64,000 nucleotides of DNA from Streptomyces atriruber (GTDB lineage: Bacteria; Actinomycetota; Actinomycetes; Streptomycetales; Streptomycetaceae). The notes beneath the pieces were generated by a model. It saw nothing but the letters and a program-made list of their open reading frames with translations, had not been told where the DNA came from and did no database searches. The position numbers were made by a program, and so were the translations under genes. This document shows, piece by piece, positions 1 to 9,746 of the stretch (position 1 is the first letter of the stretch; every line of letters begins with the position of its first letter). Location: assembly GCF_001418325.1 (NCBI RefSeq), contig NZ_LIPN01000096.1:41494-105493 (forward strand), given 5' to 3'.

Positions 1-18
1 CGCGCCCCTACGGGCGCG
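1..18 (-). terminator. GC-rich hairpin downstream of the acyl-CoA dehydrogenase gene
   Basis: A perfect 7-bp inverted repeat (CGCGCCC, loop CTAC, GGGCGCG) lies just past the stop of the minus-strand acyl-CoA dehydrogenase gene. It probably ends that transcript. There is no long T-run, which is usual for Streptomyces. It sits at the window edge, so the stem may extend further. Confidence 0.5.
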
Positions 19-32
19 CCCCTGACAGGGCG

Positions 33-1271
33 CTATACGTACCGCTTCAGTTCGCGCCGCGCGAGAGACCGCTGGTGCACCTCGTCCGGCCCGTCCGCCA
101 AGCGCAGCGTCCGCGCCGCCGCCCAGAGTTCCGCGAGCGGGAAGTCCTGACTCACACCCCCCGCGCCGTGCAGCTGCACCGCCCGGTCGAGGATGTCCAC
201 CACCGCACGCGGCGTCGCGATCTTGATGGACTGGATCTCCGTGTGCGCACCCTTGTTGCCGACCGTGTCCATCAGCCAGGCGGTCTTGAGGACCAGGAGG
301 CGCAGCTGCTCCACGGCGACCCGCGCGTCCGCGATCCACTCCTGTACGACGCCCTGCTGGGCGAGCGGCTTGCCGAAAGCGGTGCGCGACACGGCGCGCC
401 TGCACATCAGCTCGATGGCCCGCTCGGCCATGCCGATCAGCCGCATGCAGTGGTGGATGCGGCCGGGGCCGAGCCGCGCCTGGGCGATGGCGAAGCCGCC
501 GCCCTCCTCGCCGATCAGGTTCGAGACGGGGACGCGGACGCGGTCGAAGACGACCTCGGCGTGGCCGCCGTGGTAGTGGTCCTCGTAGCCGTACACCCGC
601 ATGGCGCGCCGGACTTCGAGGCCCGGGGTGTCGCGCGGGACGAGCACCATGGACTGCTGGCGGCGGATGTCAGTGCTGTTCGGGTCGGTCTTGCCCATCA
701 CGATGAAGATCTTGCAGTCCGGGTTCATCGCCCCGGAGATGTACCACTTGCGGCCCGTGATGACGTACTCGGAGCCATCGGCGGAGCGCTCGATGCGCGT
801 GGTGATGTTCGTGGCGTCGGACGAGGCCACCTCCGGCTCGGTCATCGCGAACGCCGAGCGGATCCCACCGGCGAGCAGCGGCTCCAGCCACTGCTTCCGC
901 TGCGCCTCGTCGCCGAACTGCGCGAGCAGCTCCATGTTGCCGGTGTCGGGCGCCGCGCAGTTCAGCGCGGTGGGCGCCAACTGCGGGGAGCGGCCGGTTA
1001 TTTCGGCGAGCGGCGCGTACTGGAGGTTGGTGAGCCCCGCGCCGTGCTCCGCGTCGGGGAGGCTGTGCTGGTCTACAAAGAACAGGTTCCACAGGCCCTG
1101 CCTGCGGGCCTCGGCCTTCAGTTCCCCGACGACGGCGGGGGTGTCCCACGGCGAGGCGAGCGCGGCCCGCTGCTCGTCGGCGACGGCCTCGGCCGGGTAC
1201 ACATGGTCGTCCATGAAGGCGAGCAGCTTGCCGCGCAGCTCTTCGGTGCGGGCGTCGAATGCGAAGTCCAT
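33..1271 (-). CDS. Acyl-CoA dehydrogenase, ACAD10/ACAD11-like
   Basis: A 412-residue flavoprotein of the usual acyl-CoA dehydrogenase length, expected to introduce a 2,3-double bond into an acyl-CoA in the cytosol using FAD. The FAD/substrate signature FAMTEPEVASSDATN lies at about residues 141-155, and the C-terminal helix carries an HQRSLARRE segment near residue 400. Only 9 bases separate its start from the upstream gene for an APH-like kinase, so the two are almost certainly co-transcribed. In mammals ACAD10 and ACAD11 fuse these two activities, and in Pseudomonas the Lva system uses a separate kinase and dehydrogenase for 4-hydroxyacyl-CoAs. By analogy, 4-hydroxy acid breakdown is a likely role, but the substrate is inferred, not shown by the sequence. 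Confidence 0.93.
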   Translation of the reverse strand: MDFAFDARTEELRGKLLAFMDDHVYPAEAVADEQRAALASPWDTPAVVGELKAEARRQGLWNLFFVDQHSLPDAEHGAGLTNLQYAPLAEITGRSPQLAPTALNCAAPDTGNMELLAQFGDEAQRKQWLEPLLAGGIRSAFAMTEPEVASSDATNITTRIERSADGSEYVITGRKWYISGAMNPDCKIFIVMGKTDPNSTDIRRQQSMVLVPRDTPGLEVRRAMRVYGYEDHYHGGHAEVVFDRVRVPVSNLIGEEGGGFAIAQARLGPGRIHHCMRLIGMAERAIELMCRRAVSRTAFGKPLAQQGVVQEWIADARVAVEQLRLLVLKTAWLMDTVGNKGAHTEIQSIKIATPRAVVDILDRAVQLHGAGGVSQDFPLAELWAAARTLRLADGPDEVHQRSLARRELKRYV

Positions 1272-1280
1272 GGCTCCGTC

Positions 1281-2309
1281 TCAGCCTTCCTTTCCCTGGA
1301 GCGTGGTGCGGCCGTGCTCGATGAACACGGGCACCAGCTCGCCGATCCGGTCGAAGCCCGCGCCGACCGTCTGGCCCAGCGTGTAGCGGTAGTGGATGCC
1401 CTCCAGGATCACGGCGAGCTTGAACCACGCGAACGCCGTGTACCAGGAGACGGCCGACACGTCGCGCCCCGAGCGCGCGGCGTACCGCTCGACGAGCTCG
1501 GCCGGGTCGGGATGGCCCGGCGCGCCCGCCGTGGTGCTGACGGGGGAGTCGGGCACCTCCAGCTTCGCGCTGTACATCACGAGCAGGCCCAGGTCGGTGA
1601 GCGGATCGCCGAGCGTGGACATCTCCCAGTCGAGGATGGCCTTGATCCGGTCGTCGTCGCCGATCAGCACGTTGTCCAGGCGGTAGTCGCCGTGGATGAC
1701 GGTGGGCGCGGGGGAGTCGGGGAGCGAGCGCCCGAGGGCCGCGTGCAGCTCGTCGATGCCGGCGAGCTCGCGGTTGCGGGACGCGTCGAGCTGCTTGCCC
1801 CAGCGGCGCAGCTGCCGGTCGAGGAACCCTTCGGGTCGCCCGAAGTCGCCGAGCCCGACCGCGGCCGGGTCGACGGCGTGCAGGTCGACGAGGGTGTCGA
1901 CGAGGCCGAGCACCGCCTCACGGGTGCGCTCGGGGCCGAGCGGCGCCAGCTCCTCGGCGGTGCGGTACGGGGTTCCGTCCACGAACTCCATCACGTAGAA
2001 GGGCGACCCGAGCACGGTGTCGTCCTCGCACAGCAGCACGGGCGCGGGCACCGGCACGTCCGTCCGGTGCAGTGCCGCGATCACCCGGTGCTCGCGCTTC
2101 ATGTCGTGCGCGGTGGCGAGGACGTGGCCCAGCGGGGGGCGCCGGACCACCCAGCGCGACGTGCCGTCCGTCACGGCGTACGTGAGGTTGGAGCGGCCGC
2201 CCTCGATGAGCCGGGCGGTGAGCGGGCCGCCGACCAGACCGGGCCGCTCGCGGTCGAGGTGGCCGCGCAACTGGTCGAGGTCGAGGCCCGGCGGGTGGTC
2301 TGAGCTCAT
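1281..2309 (-). CDS. APH-family phosphotransferase (ACAD10/11 kinase-like)
   Basis: A 342-residue kinase of the aminoglycoside phosphotransferase/choline kinase fold. The catalytic loop HGDYRLDN is at about residues 206-213 and the metal-binding DWEM at 227-230, both intact, so it should be active. The ATG at 2309 has an AGGAG-type ribosome-binding site; an upstream GTG at 2366 lacks one. It is the first gene of a two-gene unit with the acyl-CoA dehydrogenase 9 bases downstream. That pairing points to the kinase half of a split ACAD11-type pathway, phosphorylating a hydroxyacyl-CoA, rather than to antibiotic resistance. The substrate assignment is inference from gene pairing. Confidence 0.87.
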   Translation of the reverse strand: MSSDHPPGLDLDQLRGHLDRERPGLVGGPLTARLIEGGRSNLTYAVTDGTSRWVVRRPPLGHVLATAHDMKREHRVIAALHRTDVPVPAPVLLCEDDTVLGSPFYVMEFVDGTPYRTAEELAPLGPERTREAVLGLVDTLVDLHAVDPAAVGLGDFGRPEGFLDRQLRRWGKQLDASRNRELAGIDELHAALGRSLPDSPAPTVIHGDYRLDNVLIGDDDRIKAILDWEMSTLGDPLTDLGLLVMYSAKLEVPDSPVSTTAGAPGHPDPAELVERYAARSGRDVSAVSWYTAFAWFKLAVILEGIHYRYTLGQTVGAGFDRIGELVPVFIEHGRTTLQGKEG

Positions 2310-2437
2310 CTTCGCTCCTGATCGGCGTGGTGGTGGCGTGCCACTGCGGGGTGGCGGGCGTGCCACTACATGATGCCGACCAGTCGGTATGCCGTCCAGA
2401 GGCTACCGCGCCCCGTCGTGGGGCGCGGGCGGAGCGC

Positions 2438-2734
2438 TCAGTGGTCGTCCCAGTGCCCGTCGTGCGGCGCGTGCCGGTGACCGTCGTGCAGATAGTCGAC
2501 GTGGTCGCCGTGCGTCACGGAGTCGTGGCCGCAGCCGTCCCCGTGCTGGTGGTCGTGGCCCTGGTGCGCGGTGTGGCCGGTCGGCTCGCACTCGTCGTAG
2601 TGGTCGGAGTGCAGACGGTGCAGGTGGCCGTCGTGCGCGTAGTCGACGTGGTCGCCGTGCGGCACCTCGGGGTGGCCGCAGGCCGGTCCGTGGACGTGGT
2701 CGTGCACCGGGTGTTCGTGGTGGAGCGTGGTCAT
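2438..2734 (-). CDS. Histidine-rich duplicated metal-binding protein
   Basis: A 98-residue protein in which 28 residues (29%) are histidine. It is an internal tandem duplication with a 49-residue offset: CGH at 19-21 recurs at 68-70, and HGDHVDY at 26-32 recurs at 75-81. Each half has one Cys-Gly-His and a dense series of His-x-His pairs. It has no signal peptide or membrane segment. The composition fits a cytosolic zinc, nickel or cobalt buffer or chaperone; the metal cannot be told from sequence. The ATG at 2734 is preferred because AGAAGG lies 8 bases upstream; a GTG at 2743 would overlap that site. It is divergent from a quinone oxidoreductase gene. I do not recognise a named family. Confidence 0.75.
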   Translation of the reverse strand: MTTLHHEHPVHDHVHGPACGHPEVPHGDHVDYAHDGHLHRLHSDHYDECEPTGHTAHQGHDHQHGDGCGHDSVTHGDHVDYLHDGHRHAPHDGHWDDH

Positions 2735-2885
2735 GACGCGCACCTTCTGTGGCTTCCGGGACGGGGTGCCCTCCCTTCCGGGAGGGGGTGACCCTCTCAG
2801 GCTAGCCCCCGATGCCCCTTTATTTCCTTTATGCGAGTCTTGTCAGTCACGTCGGTGTTTCCCTGACCTCCGCGAAGGCGACCCC

Positions 2886-3821
2886 ATGAAGGCGATCAGC
2901 TACCGCAGCTACGGCGGACCCGAAGTCCTGGAGTACGGAGAGGTGCGCGACCCCAAGGTCGGCCCCGACTCCGTCCTGGTCAAGGTGCGTGCCGCCGCGG
3001 TGAACCCCGTCGACTGGAAGTGCCGGGACGGCCACCTCGACGCCGTCCTGGACCCGGTCTTCCCCGTGATCCCCGGCTGGGACGTCTCCGGCGTGGTGGT
3101 CCAGCCGGGTGCCGCGGCACCGGAGTTCGCCGTCGGGGACGAGGTCATCGGCTATGTGCGCGAGGACTTCCTCTCCCGCGGCACCTTCGCGGAGTACGTC
3201 GCGGCTCCGGTCCGCACCCTCGCCCGCAAGCCGCGCAACCTCACCTTCGAGGAGGCCGCGGGGCTGCCGCTCGCCGGGCTGACCGCCTACCAGGTCATCA
3301 CCCAGGCGCTGGAGGTCACCGAGGGGGACGTAGTCCTCGTGCACGCGGCGGCGGGCGGCGTCGGCTCGATCGCGGTGCAGCTCGCCCGGCACGCGGGCGC
3401 CCGCGTCATCGGCACCGCGAGTGCACGCAACCACGACTTCCTGCGCGAGCTCGGCGCCGAGCCGGTCACGTACGGGGACGGGCTGGTGGAGCGGGTCCGC
3501 GGGCTCGCCCCCGAGGGGGTCGACGCGGCCTTCGACACGGTCGGCGGCGACACGCTCAAGGCGTCCGCGGAGCTCCTCGCGCCCGGCGGCCGCCTCGCGT
3601 CCATCGCGGACGGCGGGGTGATCGGGCTCGGCGGCCACTACTGCTTCGTACGTCCCGTCGCCGCCGACCTGCGGCGCCTGTCCGAGCTCGCCGAGCAGGA
3701 CGTCGTCACCGTCCACGTCGACGAGACGTTCCCGCTGGAGCGGGCGGCCGACGCGCACCGGCTGAGCGCGGAGGGCCGGGCCAGGGGGAAGATCGTCGTG
3801 ACGGTGGAGTGGGCGGACTGA
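2886..3821 (+). CDS. NADP-dependent zinc-free alcohol dehydrogenase / quinone oxidoreductase
   Basis: A 311-residue medium-chain dehydrogenase/reductase of the quinone oxidoreductase branch. It has an N-terminal GroES-like fold (AAAVNPVDWK near residue 40) followed by a Rossmann domain with VHAAAGGVGSIAVQLA near residue 155. It lacks the cysteine/histidine zinc ligands of true alcohol dehydrogenases, so it should be an NADPH-dependent reductase of quinones or enones. The ATG at 2886 starts the conserved MKAISYRSYGGPEVLE opening; the open frame upstream is not conserved in character. The ribosome-binding site is weak. It is transcribed alone, divergent from the His-rich gene. Confidence 0.9.
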   Translation: MKAISYRSYGGPEVLEYGEVRDPKVGPDSVLVKVRAAAVNPVDWKCRDGHLDAVLDPVFPVIPGWDVSGVVVQPGAAAPEFAVGDEVIGYVREDFLSRGTFAEYVAAPVRTLARKPRNLTFEEAAGLPLAGLTAYQVITQALEVTEGDVVLVHAAAGGVGSIAVQLARHAGARVIGTASARNHDFLRELGAEPVTYGDGLVERVRGLAPEGVDAAFDTVGGDTLKASAELLAPGGRLASIADGGVIGLGGHYCFVRPVAADLRRLSELAEQDVVTVHVDETFPLERAADAHRLSAEGRARGKIVVTVEWAD

Positions 3822-3857
3822 GGCCACCGAGGTCCGCGGCACGGACGGCCCCGCTCC

Positions 3858-4187
3858 TCAGAGGAGCATCACCACCGCGCACAACGCCAGCGCGAAGGTG
3901 CACAGCGCTGCGGCCCGCGCGGCCCGCAGCGACATCGTCCGGGGCCGGGGCGCCGTCAGCGTGACCATCCTGCGGTGCGCCACCGCGAGGAAGCCGAGCC
4001 AGAGCAGCAGGCACAGCGCGCAGGCCAGCACGCCGAGCGCGCTGGCCCCGTCGTGCAGCACCGCGCGGGCGCCGAGCACCGCGGCCACCGTGCACGAGAG
4101 CGTCGTACGCCGCCAGGCCAGGCGGGTGCGCTCCGGCTGCAGGCCGGGATCCCGGACCCGCCCGGCTCCCCGGTCGGCCTGCGTCAC
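3858..4187 (-). CDS. DUF202 family membrane protein (second of a pair)
   Basis: A 109-residue integral membrane protein that starts at a GTG overlapping the stop codon of the upstream gene (GTGA), so translation is coupled. The N-terminal motif LQPERTRLAWRRT is the DUF202 signature, followed by three hydrophobic segments. DUF202 proteins are small inner-membrane proteins of unknown function that often occur as tandem pairs, as here. The upstream partner is a YidH-type member of the same family. The two may form a heteromer, which is inference. Confidence 0.82.
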   Translation of the reverse strand: MTQADRGAGRVRDPGLQPERTRLAWRRTTLSCTVAAVLGARAVLHDGASALGVLACALCLLLWLGFLAVAHRRMVTLTAPRPRTMSLRAARAAALCTFALALCAVVMLL

Positions 4188-4576
4188 CCCTCCCACCCGA
4201 AGAGCACGACCACCACCATGGCGACCGCGACCACCGCGACCGCCAGGCTCAGCACCGTCGGGAAGCGGCTGGCCGGCAGGTCCTCGCCGCGCCGCATGGC
4301 CCGCTCGCAGCGCACCCAGTGGTTGACCGAGCGCAGCGAGCACAGGACGCCCGCGGCGAGCAGCGCGAGCGCGAGCCCGATCCGCCACCCCCAGCGCAGG
4401 TCCGGCAGGAACTGGTCCACGGCGAAGCCGCCGCCGATCAGCGCGAGCGCGGTGCGCAGCCAGGCGAGGAAGGTGCGCTCGTTGGCGAGGGAGAAGCGGT
4501 AGTCGGGGGTGTCGCCGTCCTCGCGGATGCCCTCGGGCGCGAACCACAGCTTCAGGCTCTGTACGAAATTGCTCAC
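4184..4576 (-). CDS. YidH-type DUF202 family membrane protein
   Basis: A 130-residue DUF202 protein with the family motif FSLANERTFLAWLRTALALI near residues 28-47 and three predicted membrane segments (about 38-55, 63-82 and 109-128). It is the first gene of a translationally coupled pair with the shorter DUF202 protein at 3858-4187. The function of the family is unknown. No regulator or enzyme nearby suggests a specific role, and the Nudix gene upstream is separated by 56 bases. Confidence 0.85.
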   Translation of the reverse strand: MSNFVQSLKLWFAPEGIREDGDTPDYRFSLANERTFLAWLRTALALIGGGFAVDQFLPDLRWGWRIGLALALLAAGVLCSLRSVNHWVRCERAMRRGEDLPASRFPTVLSLAVAVVAVAMVVVVLFGWEG

Positions 4577-4632
4577 GGCCGCACCCTAGGTCCTTTCGTC
4601 CGGACCAGGCCGTGTCGACCAAGGTGTGCCGG

Positions 4633-5178
4633 TCAGGCCGCGCGGAAGGCCCTCAGCCGGTGGTAGGCGTCGAGGCCGTCCGGCACCCACTCCCACTCGT
4701 CGAGCCGCCGCTCCAGCTCGTCCTCCGTGATGAAGGCGTGCCAGGCGACCTCCTCGACCTGCGGCGCCACGGGCAGGTCGCAGCGCACCTCGTAGAGGTA
4801 CGACCACCAGGACTTCCCGGCGCCGTCGTCGTACAGGAACTTGAACAGCGGCGTGGGGCGCGGCAGTCCGTGGACGCCGAGCTCCTCCTCCGCCTCGCGC
4901 AGCGCCGCGTCGGCGTAGGACTCCCCGGCCCCGACCACGCCCCCGACGAACATGTCGTACAGCGAGGGGAAGACCAGCTTGGTCGGGGTGCGGCGGTGCA
5001 CGAAGACGCGGCCCTCGGCGTCGCGCGCCATGATGAACGTGCAGCGGTGGCGCAGCCCGCGCGCGTACGCCTCACCGCGCGGGGCCTCGCCGACCACCTC
5101 GTCGTGCTCGTCGACGATGGTGATCATCTCTTCGCTGGGGTCGGGCACGGGCCCGTCGCTCGCCGTCATGCCGACCAT
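4633..5178 (-). CDS. Nudix hydrolase
   Basis: A 181-residue Nudix protein. The complete Nudix box lies at about residues 80-102 (G80, E86, R94, E95, E98, E99, G101), so the Mg-dependent hydrolase site is intact. The RHRCTFIMARDAEGRVFVHR section and the WHAFI segment resemble the IDI-like Nudix branch that many actinobacteria carry as an uncharacterised housekeeping hydrolase. The start at 5178 has a GAGG 5 bases upstream; an internal ATG at 5169 is possible. The substrate is unknown, probably a nucleoside diphosphate derivative. Confidence 0.9.
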   Translation of the reverse strand: MVGMTASDGPVPDPSEEMITIVDEHDEVVGEAPRGEAYARGLRHRCTFIMARDAEGRVFVHRRTPTKLVFPSLYDMFVGGVVGAGESYADAALREAEEELGVHGLPRPTPLFKFLYDDGAGKSWWSYLYEVRCDLPVAPQVEEVAWHAFITEDELERRLDEWEWVPDGLDAYHRLRAFRAA

Positions 5179-5221
5179 CCAACCTCAGCGCCGGGCGGGG
5201 GAGTCCGCCGGGCGTCGGGGT

Positions 5222-6643
<1,422 letters not shown>

Positions 6644-6649
6644 TCACTG

Positions 6650-6664
6650 TAATGCTGCCCATTA
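6650..6664. promoter_or_regulatory. Candidate TetR operator
   Basis: An AT-rich inverted repeat, TAATG-CTGCC-CATTA, lies between the TetR start (6639) and the intergenic region, in otherwise GC-rich DNA. Position and symmetry fit an autoregulatory TetR site. Half-sites of 5 bp are short, so this is a suggestion only. Confidence 0.45.
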
Positions 6665-6767
6665 TTAAAACGCGAGCGACCAGGGAAGTGCGTTCCAGCC
6701 CGTCGGGCGTTCGAGGACGAACTCGGCGGAGCCGGTGACCGACGTCAGCACACGCCGACGTCAGCCC

Positions 6768-7694
6768 TCATCGCCGCCAACGCCCACCCCTCACCGCCGC
6801 CGACGCCACCAGAACCCGCTCCGGCCCGCGCCCAGCGCCCGGCATCGCGGGGTGCAGCCCGAGCAGCACCACCCCCGCCACGATCGCCGCGAGGCCCGCC
6901 GCCTCCCAGGCCAGCGCCCCCGCGTCGGTACGCAGCCGGTCGCCGAGGAAGCCGACCCCGCAGGCGATCCCGGCCAGCGGCTGCGCGGCCGTGAGCGCGG
7001 GCAGCGACATCCGCAGCGGCGCCGTCTCGAAGGCGCTCTGCACGAGGACCAGTCCCGCCACGCCGAGCGCGAGCACCCCGTACGGCTGCCACCCGGTGAC
7101 CAGCGCGTCGAACCCGCCCGCGGAGAACCGCTGTCCGCTCACCCGCGTCAACGCGTCCTGCACGCCGTACAACAGTCCGGCCGCGACCGCGAGCAGCGCG
7201 GGCCCGGCGTAGAGGCGGGACCTCTTCGCGTACGCCGTCATGAGCAGCGCACCGCCGACCATCACGCCGATGATCAGCCAGTGCCGCGTCGGATCGGTCA
7301 CGGCCCGGCCGCCCCGCGGCTCACCGGCCACGATGAACGCCGTGACGCCGCCCGCGAGCAGCGCGAGCCCCGCCCATCCCTGGCGCCCCAGCGGCTGCTT
7401 CGTCTGGTGGCGGGAGAGACCGAGGGCGAAGAGCAGGTTCGTGGCGAGGAGCGGCTCGACGAGCGAGACCTCGCCGTGCCCGAGGGCGATCGCGCCGAGG
7501 GCCATGCCGCACGCCATCAGGCCGATCCCGGCCAGCCAGCGGGGCACCCGCACCAGATCGAGCAGCAGGCGGGGCGAGAGGAAGTCGCCCAGCGGGGCGT
7601 GCCGCGCCACGTTCTGCTGGAGGACGAAGCCGAAGCCGAGGCAGCAGGCGGCGCCGACCGCGAGGACGAGAACCAGAACCGACACGTCACGCAC
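6768..7694 (-). CDS. DMT superfamily (EamA/NIPA-like) membrane transporter
   Basis: About 308 residues with nine to ten hydrophobic segments spread over the whole length. The fold and the short polar loops (for example QQNVARHAPLGDF near the start and EVSLVEPLLATNLLFAL) match drug/metabolite transporters of the type annotated in Streptomyces as DMT family or magnesium-transporter NIPA-like. The GTG at 7694 begins directly before the first membrane segment; a GTG at 7751 in frame would add 19 residues. Neither has a strong ribosome-binding site, so the start is uncertain. Substrate unknown. Confidence 0.83.
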   Translation of the reverse strand: MRDVSVLVLVLAVGAACCLGFGFVLQQNVARHAPLGDFLSPRLLLDLVRVPRWLAGIGLMACGMALGAIALGHGEVSLVEPLLATNLLFALGLSRHQTKQPLGRQGWAGLALLAGGVTAFIVAGEPRGGRAVTDPTRHWLIIGVMVGGALLMTAYAKRSRLYAGPALLAVAAGLLYGVQDALTRVSGQRFSAGGFDALVTGWQPYGVLALGVAGLVLVQSAFETAPLRMSLPALTAAQPLAGIACGVGFLGDRLRTDAGALAWEAAGLAAIVAGVVLLGLHPAMPGAGRGPERVLVASAAVRGGRWRR

Positions 7695-7882
7695 CAGACA
7701 GACGAAGCGGAGTACGGGATCTGGCCGACGATAGCGGCCGTCCGCCCGCACCGCGCACCGGAGCTTGACGAACTCTCCTCCGCTGTCGGTTGACGTCCGT
7801 CACTCCGCTGCCCAGGATCTGACCTGTGCCTGAGATGACCCACCAGTAACGTTGCGGGACCTTGTCGAGGAGGACGACCTCA

Positions 7883-9547
7883 ATGGCGTACGACGCAGAT
7901 GTGATCGTGATCGGGGCAGGGCTGGCGGGACTCGCGGCGACCGCGGAGCTCGTCGACGCGGGACGCCGGGTCATCCTCGTCGACCAGGAGCCCGAGCATG
8001 CGATCGGCGGCCAGGCGCACTGGTCCTTCGGCGGACTGTTCTTCGTGGACTCGCCCGAGCAGCGCCGGATGCGGATCAAGGACTCGCACGCGCTCGCCCT
8101 CCAGGACTGGATGGGGACGGCGGCGTTCGACCGGCCGGAGGACCACTGGCCGCGGAAGTGGGCGCAGGCGTACGTCGACTTCGCGGCCGGCGAGAAGCGG
8201 TCCTGGCTGCACGGGCAGGGTGTCAGGTTCTTCCCCGTCGTGGGATGGGCCGAGCGCGGCGGGTACGACGCGCAGGGGCACGGGAACTCGGTGCCGCGCT
8301 TCCACATCACCTGGGGCACGGGCCCCGGGTTGCTCGCGCCGTTCGTGCGGCGGGTGCGGGCCGGGGTCGCGCGGGGCCTGGTCCAGTTGAAGTTCCGGCA
8401 CCGCGTCACGGGGCTCTCGCGCAGCGCGGGCAGCGTCGACACGGTCACCGGCGAGGTCCTGGAGCCGTCGTCCGTCGAGCGGGGCGAGGCCAGCAGCCGC
8501 GTGGTGACCGGCGACTTCGAGTTCCGGGCCCAGGCGGTGATCGTCACCTCCGGCGGCATCGGCGGCAACCACGACCTCGTCCGCGCCAACTGGCCCGAGC
8601 GGCTCGGCACCCCGCCCCGGACGATGATCTCCGGGGTGCCCGCCCACGTGGACGGCAGGATGCTCGGCATCGCCGAGGACGCGGGGGCGCACCTCATCAA
8701 CCGCGACCGCATGTGGCACTACACCGAGGGCATCCAGAACTGGAACCCCATCTGGGACCGGCACGGCATCCGCATCCTGCCCGGCCCCTCCTCCCTGTGG
8801 CTCGACGCGCGGGGCGACCGGCTGCCCGTGCCGCTCTTCCCCGGCTTCGACACGCTCGGCACCCTCGAACACATCATGAGCACCGGGCACGACTACACGT
8901 GGTTCGTGCTCAACCAGCGCATCATCGGCAAGGAGTTCACCCTCAGCGGGTCGGAGCAGAACCCCGATCTGACCGGCAAGTCCGTGCGCGGCGTCATCGA
9001 CCGGGCGCGCGCCGAAGTGCCTGGACCCGTCAAGGCGTTCATGGACCACGGCGTGGACTTCGTGGTGGAGAACGACCTGAGCGCCCTCGTGCGCGGCATG
9101 AACGCGCTCACTGGGCACTCGGCGAATCCCCTCATCGACGAGGACGCCCTGCGCCGCACCATCGCCGCACGCGACCGCGAGATCGCCAACCCCTTCACCA
9201 AGGACCTCCAGGTGATGGCCGTCCGCGGCGCCCGCAAGTTCCTCGGCGACCGGCTCATCAGGGCCGCGGCCCCGCACCGCATCCTCGACCCGAAGGCGGG
9301 CCCGCTCGTCGCCGTCCGCCTCAACATCCTCACCCGCAAGACCCTCGGCGGCCTGGAGACCGACCTCTCCTCGCGCGTCCTCACCGAGGGCGGGACGCCC
9401 CTGCCGGGCGTGTACGCGGCCGGGGAGGCCGCCGGATTCGGCGGCGGGGGAGTGCACGGCTACCGCTCGCTCGAAGGAACCTTCCTCGGCGGCTGTCTCT
9501 TCTCGGGGCGCACGGCGGGCCGCGCCGCCGCACGTGCGGTGAATTGA
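7883..9547 (+). CDS. FAD-binding dehydrogenase, KstD/fumarate reductase family
   Basis: A 554-residue flavoprotein. The dinucleotide-binding motif VIVIGAGLAGLAATAE is at residues 6-21, followed by the family's EPEHAIGGQAHWSFGGLF segment, and the C-terminal FAD motif GVYAAGEAAGFGGGGVHGYR precedes the final helix. This matches the KstD-like FAD-binding dehydrogenases, a subfamily common in Streptomyces whose substrate is usually unproven. The ATG at 7883 follows GGAGG by 9 bases. True 3-ketosteroid delta-1-dehydrogenase activity is possible but cannot be claimed: no other steroid ring genes lie here. It is transcribed as a single gene. Confidence 0.9.
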   Translation: MAYDADVIVIGAGLAGLAATAELVDAGRRVILVDQEPEHAIGGQAHWSFGGLFFVDSPEQRRMRIKDSHALALQDWMGTAAFDRPEDHWPRKWAQAYVDFAAGEKRSWLHGQGVRFFPVVGWAERGGYDAQGHGNSVPRFHITWGTGPGLLAPFVRRVRAGVARGLVQLKFRHRVTGLSRSAGSVDTVTGEVLEPSSVERGEASSRVVTGDFEFRAQAVIVTSGGIGGNHDLVRANWPERLGTPPRTMISGVPAHVDGRMLGIAEDAGAHLINRDRMWHYTEGIQNWNPIWDRHGIRILPGPSSLWLDARGDRLPVPLFPGFDTLGTLEHIMSTGHDYTWFVLNQRIIGKEFTLSGSEQNPDLTGKSVRGVIDRARAEVPGPVKAFMDHGVDFVVENDLSALVRGMNALTGHSANPLIDEDALRRTIAARDREIANPFTKDLQVMAVRGARKFLGDRLIRAAAPHRILDPKAGPLVAVRLNILTRKTLGGLETDLSSRVLTEGGTPLPGVYAAGEAAGFGGGGVHGYRSLEGTFLGGCLFSGRTAGRAAARAVN

Positions 9548-9746
9548 GCGTGACACGAGTGTGATGCGAGTGGTTCTCCGGTGAAGGGAGGTAGGAGCGT
9601 TCGCCCAGGTGACGGGCGAAGTCTGCGGATTTTGAAATGAGTTGGTGAAGAGTGTGGGACCGCCGGGCCTTGACGTGGAGCGGTACCTACCGCTTTGCTG
9701 TGCGTGATCATCCGCTCGCAAGCCGCGCCGGGGAGGACGTCCCGCG

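Noticed and set aside
75..2303. A 742-codon open frame on the plus strand
   Set aside because: It is antisense to the well-supported acyl-CoA dehydrogenase and APH kinase genes, has no ribosome-binding site, and its product is Arg/His/Val-rich as expected of a high-GC antisense frame.
1281..2309. Aminoglycoside resistance gene
   Set aside because: The kinase is coupled to an acyl-CoA dehydrogenase and resembles the ACAD10/11 kinase domain, so resistance is the less likely reading.
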